Source of the DNA: Candidatus Dadabacteria bacterium RIFCSPHIGHO2_12_FULL_53_21
Lineage (GTDB): Bacteria; Desulfobacterota_D; UBA1144; Nemesobacterales; UBA2774
NCBI GenBank assembly: GCA_001775255.1
Contig: MFCJ01000037.1
Location: forward strand, 1 to 36,847
Length of the DNA stretch: 36,847 bases
Direction: 5' to 3'
Shown one piece after another: positions 32,443 to 36,847 of this stretch; position 1 is the first letter of the stretch; the number at the start of each line of letters is the position of its first letter. A model generated the notes under the pieces. It worked only from the letters and a program-made list of their open reading frames with translations, was not told where the DNA came from and made no database searches. A program made the translations under genes and the position numbers.

Positions 32443-33885
32443 TTAATTGATAGTTGAATTGCCCACTGCTCCCGGCCCGCAGCATCCGACCAGCTCGGAC
32501 AGCAGGTTATTCTGGAACTCCTTGGTCTTCCATCCCAGTCCGTTATCCAGAATCGAGAATACCAACACATCTCCCTGTTTTGTAAAAACGTAGCCGGAGA
32601 GGGCCCTTACATTATTGAGATAGCCGGTTTTCGCCATGACCCTGCCCTGGACATCCGACTGCCTGAACCTTTTCTTGAGGGTCCCGTCTACTCCGGCGAT
32701 CGGGAGGGAATCGATAAAGTCGGAGGCAATGATCCTGTTTGTGTAGGCATAACTTAGCACTTCGGTCAAGGTTTTGGGAGAAACACGGTTGAGGAGCGAA
32801 AGGCCCGAGCCGTCGACAACCCTGAATCCGTCTTTAATTCCGATCCTGTTAAGAAATTCCGAAATTACCGACGAACCGTTTTCCCAGGACCCGGGGGCCC
32901 CTTTGAATTCTGCACCGAGTGTTTTTATAAGGTTTTCACCGATTATGTTGACGCTGTTCTTATTGTATTCGGTTATGATCGCGGAGAGCGGATCCGAATA
33001 ATGCGTGTAGAACACGGTGGCCCATCTCGGCACATCGCCCGCTACGACAGGGCCCGATACCTTGATGCCCGCTTCCTCGATAGCGTGTTTGAATACATTG
33101 CCGGTGAGGAGCGTCGGGTTTTGAACGGGGATCTTGAGGAGAACCGATGATTTCGGTCTGATTCTTCCGCCCACGATGATTGTCTGATCGTCCTTCCAGG
33201 TCGTTGTAAGCACGCCCTGCTTAGTACTCGTGACAGCGTTGTTTACTATCGCTATGTTCGAGCCTTCGGGCAGTATTGAGATTGAGGGTTTCTGCCCGGA
33301 CTTGGATGAGGTGACCTTGACCTCTATCGTATTATAGTTGAAGGAAAGCGCGCTTATCGGGGGGCTGTAAAAATCGTCCGTCCATTCTTCTTTCCATCCC
33401 TCAGCACGCCTTGTCCTGCTGAAATACGAATCGTCGACCGTTATTCCGTCTTTTATCTCCTTTATGCCCCTTTTCTTGAGCTGGTAGACGATGAACCCGA
33501 TATGGGGCTCGCCGAGGGTCGGGTCTCCGTAGCCTTTTATGTATAGACCGCCGTGTAGCATTCCTTTCGATATACCGCCCCCGCTCGAGAACTCGGTCTT
33601 GAACCTGTAATCTCTTTTCAGAAGCGAGAGCGACGCCACGGACGTGATTATTTTTTCATTCGAGGCCGGGATGAAGAGGTTCTGCGCGTTGTGCTCGAAG
33701 ATTGTTTCCCCTGAGGTGAGTGACTTGACCACGACGCCGAGCTTGCCGTTGTTCCTCGCTTCCTTGGGAAGCATGGTCGCGATTCTCGCCGTATAGGCGC
33801 TGGTCGAGCTATTGACTGACAGTGCGGTCTGAATTGAAACAGCTATTAGAGTGACCGCGAGCAAGGGAGCGAAATACCATTTCAT
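32443..33885 (-). CDS. dacB: D-alanyl-D-alanine carboxypeptidase/endopeptidase, PBP4 family
   Basis: The 480-residue exported protein has an N-terminal signal segment (YFAPLLAVTLIAVSIQTALS) and the three active-site motifs of penicillin-binding proteins of the S13 peptidase family: SxxK as SNEK (75-78, after LFIPA), SxN as SVN in KNSVNIIGENLIKTLG, and KTG in VMAKTGYLNNVRALSGYV. S13 members hydrolyse the terminal D-alanine or peptide crosslinks of peptidoglycan in the periplasm. It lies directly upstream of the secretion operon, on the same strand, with a 305-bp gap and a separate promoter. Confidence 0.95.
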   Translation of the reverse strand: MKWYFAPLLAVTLIAVSIQTALSVNSSTSAYTARIATMLPKEARNNGKLGVVVKSLTSGETIFEHNAQNLFIPASNEKIITSVASLSLLKRDYRFKTEFSSGGGISKGMLHGGLYIKGYGDPTLGEPHIGFIVYQLKKRGIKEIKDGITVDDSYFSRTRRAEGWKEEWTDDFYSPPISALSFNYNTIEVKVTSSKSGQKPSISILPEGSNIAIVNNAVTSTKQGVLTTTWKDDQTIIVGGRIRPKSSVLLKIPVQNPTLLTGNVFKHAIEEAGIKVSGPVVAGDVPRWATVFYTHYSDPLSAIITEYNKNSVNIIGENLIKTLGAEFKGAPGSWENGSSVISEFLNRIGIKDGFRVVDGSGLSLLNRVSPKTLTEVLSYAYTNRIIASDFIDSLPIAGVDGTLKKRFRQSDVQGRVMAKTGYLNNVRALSGYVFTKQGDVLVFSILDNGLGWKTKEFQNNLLSELVGCCGPGAVGNSTIN

Positions 33886-34014
33886 CTTAGAAAAAATATT
33901 CTAACACCTCCGTAATTTCATTGCAAAGAAAAATTAAAATCTTATCGGAACTAATCCGATTAGTACAGTATTAATTTCAGCTATTAGCAAGAATTCCGAC
34001 GCGGTCGTATCGCT

Positions 34015-34038
34015 ATTACATTCCCGATTACATTCCCG
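34015..34038. repeat. Two tandem copies of ATTACATTCCCG
   Basis: A perfect 12-bp head-to-tail duplication lies in the gap between the divergent dacB and HAD genes, about 74 bp before the HAD start. It is probably a slippage event. A regulatory role is possible but unsupported. Confidence 0.85.
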
Positions 34039-34111
34039 GCTGTGGAATTAGTGGAACTTGCCACATATGCTATCATTTTCTTTATAAGGAGCGAATAAGG
34101 ACCCGGTAAAA

Positions 34112-34822
34112 GTGTCGATTAAAATAGATAAGGCAAAAAAGGCATTCTTCTTCGATTTCGGCGATACGCTGGCATCGACCGATCCGCCTTTTATCTTCAG
34201 AATCGCCATGGCGATGAGGAAGTCCGGTTTTGATATTACGGACAGGGAATTCGAAGCGGAATACATCAAAGCGGATTACAGGCTCTTTTTGAAGCACAAG
34301 GAGATAGGGCGCATCAGCCCCAGGGAGCACAGGGAATGGTTCTTCCCTATTCTCTATGAATCACTTTCGCCGTCCGCCGATATCGGGAGTTTCCGGGAGA
34401 GGGTCAGAAGGGAGATGAATGAAATCGGTTTTTCAAGGTCTCCGATTCCGGGCGCGGCGGAGCTGCTCGATTACCTGAAAGGGAAAGGTTACCTGCTCGC
34501 CGTAATTTCGAACAACGACGGCTATACGGAGGAGAAGTGCGAGGAAGTCGGGATCAGGCGGTATCTTGATTTCGTCTTCGATTCTACGAAGCTGGATATG
34601 GTCAAACCCGACCGGCGGATCTTCAAATTCGCGGCCGAGAAGATGGGGATTTCTCCCTCGGACGCGGTGCACGTCGGCGATATGTACGGTACGGATGTCA
34701 TGGGGGCCTTAAACGCGGGCTCCGATGTGATATGGTTTAACGGAAGAAGAATGGGGAAATTCGACGACACCGATGTCAAAGAGGTAAGCGAACTGTCCGA
34801 AATAATCGGGCTTGTCGATTAA
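34112..34822 (+). CDS. HAD-family hydrolase
   Basis: The 236-residue soluble protein has HAD motif I as FFDFGDTL (Asp15 as likely nucleophile; Gly rather than Asp at +2), motif II ISNNDGYT, motif III lysine in MVKPDRRIF, and motif IV HVGDMYGTDVMGALNAG. The cap between about 30 and 115 is helical. It should be a phosphatase or a related phosphotransferase of subfamily IA, substrate unknown. The start codon is GTG, with AAGGA about 10 nt upstream. It is divergent from dacB and followed by uvrA. Confidence 0.9.
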   Translation: MSIKIDKAKKAFFFDFGDTLASTDPPFIFRIAMAMRKSGFDITDREFEAEYIKADYRLFLKHKEIGRISPREHREWFFPILYESLSPSADIGSFRERVRREMNEIGFSRSPIPGAAELLDYLKGKGYLLAVISNNDGYTEEKCEEVGIRRYLDFVFDSTKLDMVKPDRRIFKFAAEKMGISPSDAVHVGDMYGTDVMGALNAGSDVIWFNGRRMGKFDDTDVKEVSELSEIIGLVD

Positions 34823-34911
34823 TTCAACAGCTGGACTGCAAAAACCGGCCGTCTCATCGAGGCGGCTTCTAATCGTCATTACAATATTACAATCGAATAA
34901 AAGGGCACGGT

Positions 34912-36847
34912 ATGGAAGGCGAGATCAGAATCGAGGGAGCCAGGGAAAATAACTTAAAGAATATAACGGTCTCGATACCCTGGCATAAATTTACGGTCGT
35001 GACCGGACTGAGCGGTTCGGGAAAGTCCTCTCTGGCCCTGGATACGCTCTATGCGGAGGGTCTCAGGAGGTATATCGAGTGCCTGTCGACCTACGCGAGG
35101 CAGTTCCTCGAGCGCGTCGACCGTCCGGACATGGACGATATATCGGGGCTCCCTCCGGCCGTTGCGATCGAGAGCAGGAATACGGTCAGGAACTCGCGCT
35201 CGACGGTGGGTACGACGACCGAGGTATACGATTATCTGAGACTCCTTTTCGCCAAAGTCGGCAGGATCCTCTGCCCCGAATGCGGCAGGGAGGTAAGGCA
35301 CAGGTCGCCCGGGGACATCGCCGGGGAGCTGCTTAGCGGCCATGAAGGGAAGAGGGTTTTAATCACTTTCCCCCCCGGCAATTTAAATCTGACGCCTGCC
35401 GAGCTGTTATCGAACGGCTTTACTCGAATAATCTCCGGGGAAGACATAGTGGAGGTCGAGGGCCTGTCAAAGGTCCCCAAGGGCTCGGAGATCGTCCTCG
35501 ACAGGCTGGTCCTGGATAAGAAATCCCGTTCCCGGATAGTTAGCTCGCTCGAGCTCGCCTTCGAGGAGAGCAGACATGTGAACGTCCGCATACTCGACGG
35601 CGAGACCCTGAGGTATTCGGCCGGCCTCGAATGTCCGGCGTGTCATATGAGGTTCAATGAACCGACCCCTCTCCTTTTCTCCTTCAACAGCCCGCAGGGC
35701 GCCTGCCCGGAGTGCAAGGGGTTCGGCAACATACTCGGTCTCGATCCCGACCTGGTTATCCCCAATCCCGAAAAGAGCCTGTCGGGGGGCGCGATAGAGC
35801 CCCTGACAAAGCCTTCGCTCAAGCCTCAGATGAGAAAGCTCCTCCACTTCGCCGAGGAAAGGGGGATCTATACGGATAAGCCTTACAATACGCTCACGGA
35901 TAAAGAGAAGGAGCTCGTTTTCGATGGCGGAGCCGGATTTCCGGGCGTCAGGGGTTATTTCAGACATCTCGAGGAAAAGAATTACAAGATGCATGTGAGG
36001 GTATTCCTCAGCAAATACAGGTCGGCGTTCACGTGCGATGCCTGCCGTGGGTCGAGGCTCGTGAAAGAGGCACTCTGGGTCAAGGTGGGGGGTGTGAACA
36101 TATACGAGCTTTCCCTGCTGCCGATAGACGTGCTCGGGGAGTTCTTCGAGGAGCTTATACTCAGCGAGTATGAAAAAAAAATCGCTCACGAAATTATGAA
36201 GCAGATTAAATCGAGAATAGATTTTCTTATAAAGGTCGGCCTCGAATACCTCACGCTCGCCAGGCTATCGAAAACCCTGTCGGGCGGGGAGGCGCAGAGG
36301 GTGAACCTCGCCTGTCAGCTGGGCGCTACGCTGACGGAGACACTATACATAATGGACGAGCCCTCGATCGGGCTCCACCCGAGGGACGTCGACCGTCTCG
36401 TCTCTCTCATCAAGGAGCTCAGGGACAGGGACAATACTGTGGTCGTGGTCGAGCACGATTTCGAAATGAAAAAGTCGGCTGACAATATTATCGAGCTCGG
36501 GCCCCTTGCTGGCGAAAGGGGAGGGGACATAGTCTATCAGGGAGAGGTGAAGAATCTCCTCAACGGCTCCGTGGACTCCCTGACGAAGAGATATATAACG
36601 GGCAGGTCGAAGATCGAACAGCCTTTGAAGAGACGCAAAGGGAGCGGGAAATCCCTCACGGTCACGGGCGCAATCGAGAATAATCTTAAAAACCTGACCG
36701 TTTCGTTTCCGCTCAGGACGTTCATATCTGTAACTGGGGTCTCTGGCTCGGGGAAGAGCTCCCTCGTGAACGATGTGATTTATTCGGCCCTGGCGCGCAA
36801 GTTCAGGGGCGAGGTCGAGAGGGTGGGGAAATACGGGGATATAAAAG
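34912..36847 (+). CDS. uvrA: Excinuclease ABC subunit UvrA (first two-thirds; runs off the right edge)
   Basis: About 645 codons of a protein that is normally about 940 residues. Walker A GLSGSGKSS (from residue 32), LYAEGLRRYIECLSTYARQFLERV, the zinc-binding CPECG/ACPECKGFG modules flanking the UvrB-binding and insertion domains, the ABC signature LSGGEAQRV (near 456), Walker B ETLYIMDEPSIGLHPRD, and the start of the second ATPase half with Walker A GVSGSGKSS (near 608) are all in order. UvrA finds bulky DNA lesions and loads UvrB for nucleotide excision repair. Shine-Dalgarno AAGGG is about 6 nt before the ATG. The end cannot be checked. Confidence 0.97.
   Translation, partial: MEGEIRIEGARENNLKNITVSIPWHKFTVVTGLSGSGKSSLALDTLYAEGLRRYIECLSTYARQFLERVDRPDMDDISGLPPAVAIESRNTVRNSRSTVGTTTEVYDYLRLLFAKVGRILCPECGREVRHRSPGDIAGELLSGHEGKRVLITFPPGNLNLTPAELLSNGFTRIISGEDIVEVEGLSKVPKGSEIVLDRLVLDKKSRSRIVSSLELAFEESRHVNVRILDGETLRYSAGLECPACHMRFNEPTPLLFSFNSPQGACPECKGFGNILGLDPDLVIPNPEKSLSGGAIEPLTKPSLKPQMRKLLHFAEERGIYTDKPYNTLTDKEKELVFDGGAGFPGVRGYFRHLEEKNYKMHVRVFLSKYRSAFTCDACRGSRLVKEALWVKVGGVNIYELSLLPIDVLGEFFEELILSEYEKKIAHEIMKQIKSRIDFLIKVGLEYLTLARLSKTLSGGEAQRVNLACQLGATLTETLYIMDEPSIGLHPRDVDRLVSLIKELRDRDNTVVVVEHDFEMKKSADNIIELGPLAGERGGDIVYQGEVKNLLNGSVDSLTKRYITGRSKIEQPLKRRKGSGKSLTVTGAIENNLKNLTVSFPLRTFISVTGVSGSGKSSLVNDVIYSALARKFRGEVERVGKYGDIK

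Noticed and set aside
1..36847. tRNA, rRNA, CRISPR arrays, insertion sequences or prophage genes
   Set aside because: Looked for and not seen. There are no transposase, integrase or repeat-spacer patterns, so the SLOG/TIR locus has no visible mobile-element borders.

Overview
The window reads as chromosomal DNA of a Gram-negative bacterium. It encodes a type II secretion system with an outer-membrane secretin, lipoproteins with lipoboxes, and a periplasmic PBP4-type peptidase. It is gene-dense and of middling G+C, with heavy use of AGG, ATA and GAG/CTC codons and of TTG/GTG starts. There is no 16S rRNA or taxonomic marker. A Thermodesulfobacteriota (Deltaproteobacteria)-like or candidate-phylum lineage such as Dadabacteria is my guess, held weakly.

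Left part (1-7.8 kb): a partial Rrf2-type repressor gene diverges from a Mn-type superoxide dismutase gene across an intergenic region with palindromes and a near-consensus sigma-70 promoter. A primary-type sigma factor follows. Next is a B12-dependent ribonucleotide reductase whose promoter carries two NrdR-box-like palindromes. Small housekeeping or hypothetical genes (DUF924, NTF2-like, DUF3568-type lipoprotein) complete this part.

Middle island (7.9-13.4 kb): a compact three-gene unit on the + strand. It encodes two paralogous proteins, each an N-terminal SLOG (nucleotide-sensing Rossmann-like) domain plus a C-terminal region with two two-helix membrane units like SLATT effectors. The third protein has a cytosolic TIR domain with the catalytic-type glutamate, one membrane helix, and a predicted periplasmic tail of four cysteine-bearing DUF4189-like half-repeats. 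This joins a probable TIR nucleotide-signal generator to SLOG-type sensors attached to membrane effectors, the logic of Thoeris-like immunity, but with an envelope-facing receptor and a paired membrane effector. It has its own candidate promoter and terminator and is the best candidate for an undescribed system.

13.4-21 kb: single genes of varied function, namely a secreted DUF3108-like protein, a DAACS dicarboxylate/amino-acid symporter, a YpfJ-type zinc peptidase, a Dph6-type ATP pyrophosphatase, a SAM methyltransferase, small secreted proteins and lipoproteins, a hotdog thioesterase and a quinone-oxidoreductase-like MDR enzyme.

21-32.2 kb: one long minus-strand operon, gspC-D-E-F-G-H-I-J-K followed by an overlapping MoxR/RavA-type AAA+ ATPase gene. 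GspD carries a LysM domain, gspI has no ATG/GTG/TTG in front of its prepilin signal, and no gspL/M/N genes are present here. A PBP4-family peptidase gene lies directly upstream. The window ends with a HAD hydrolase gene and the first two-thirds of uvrA on the + strand.
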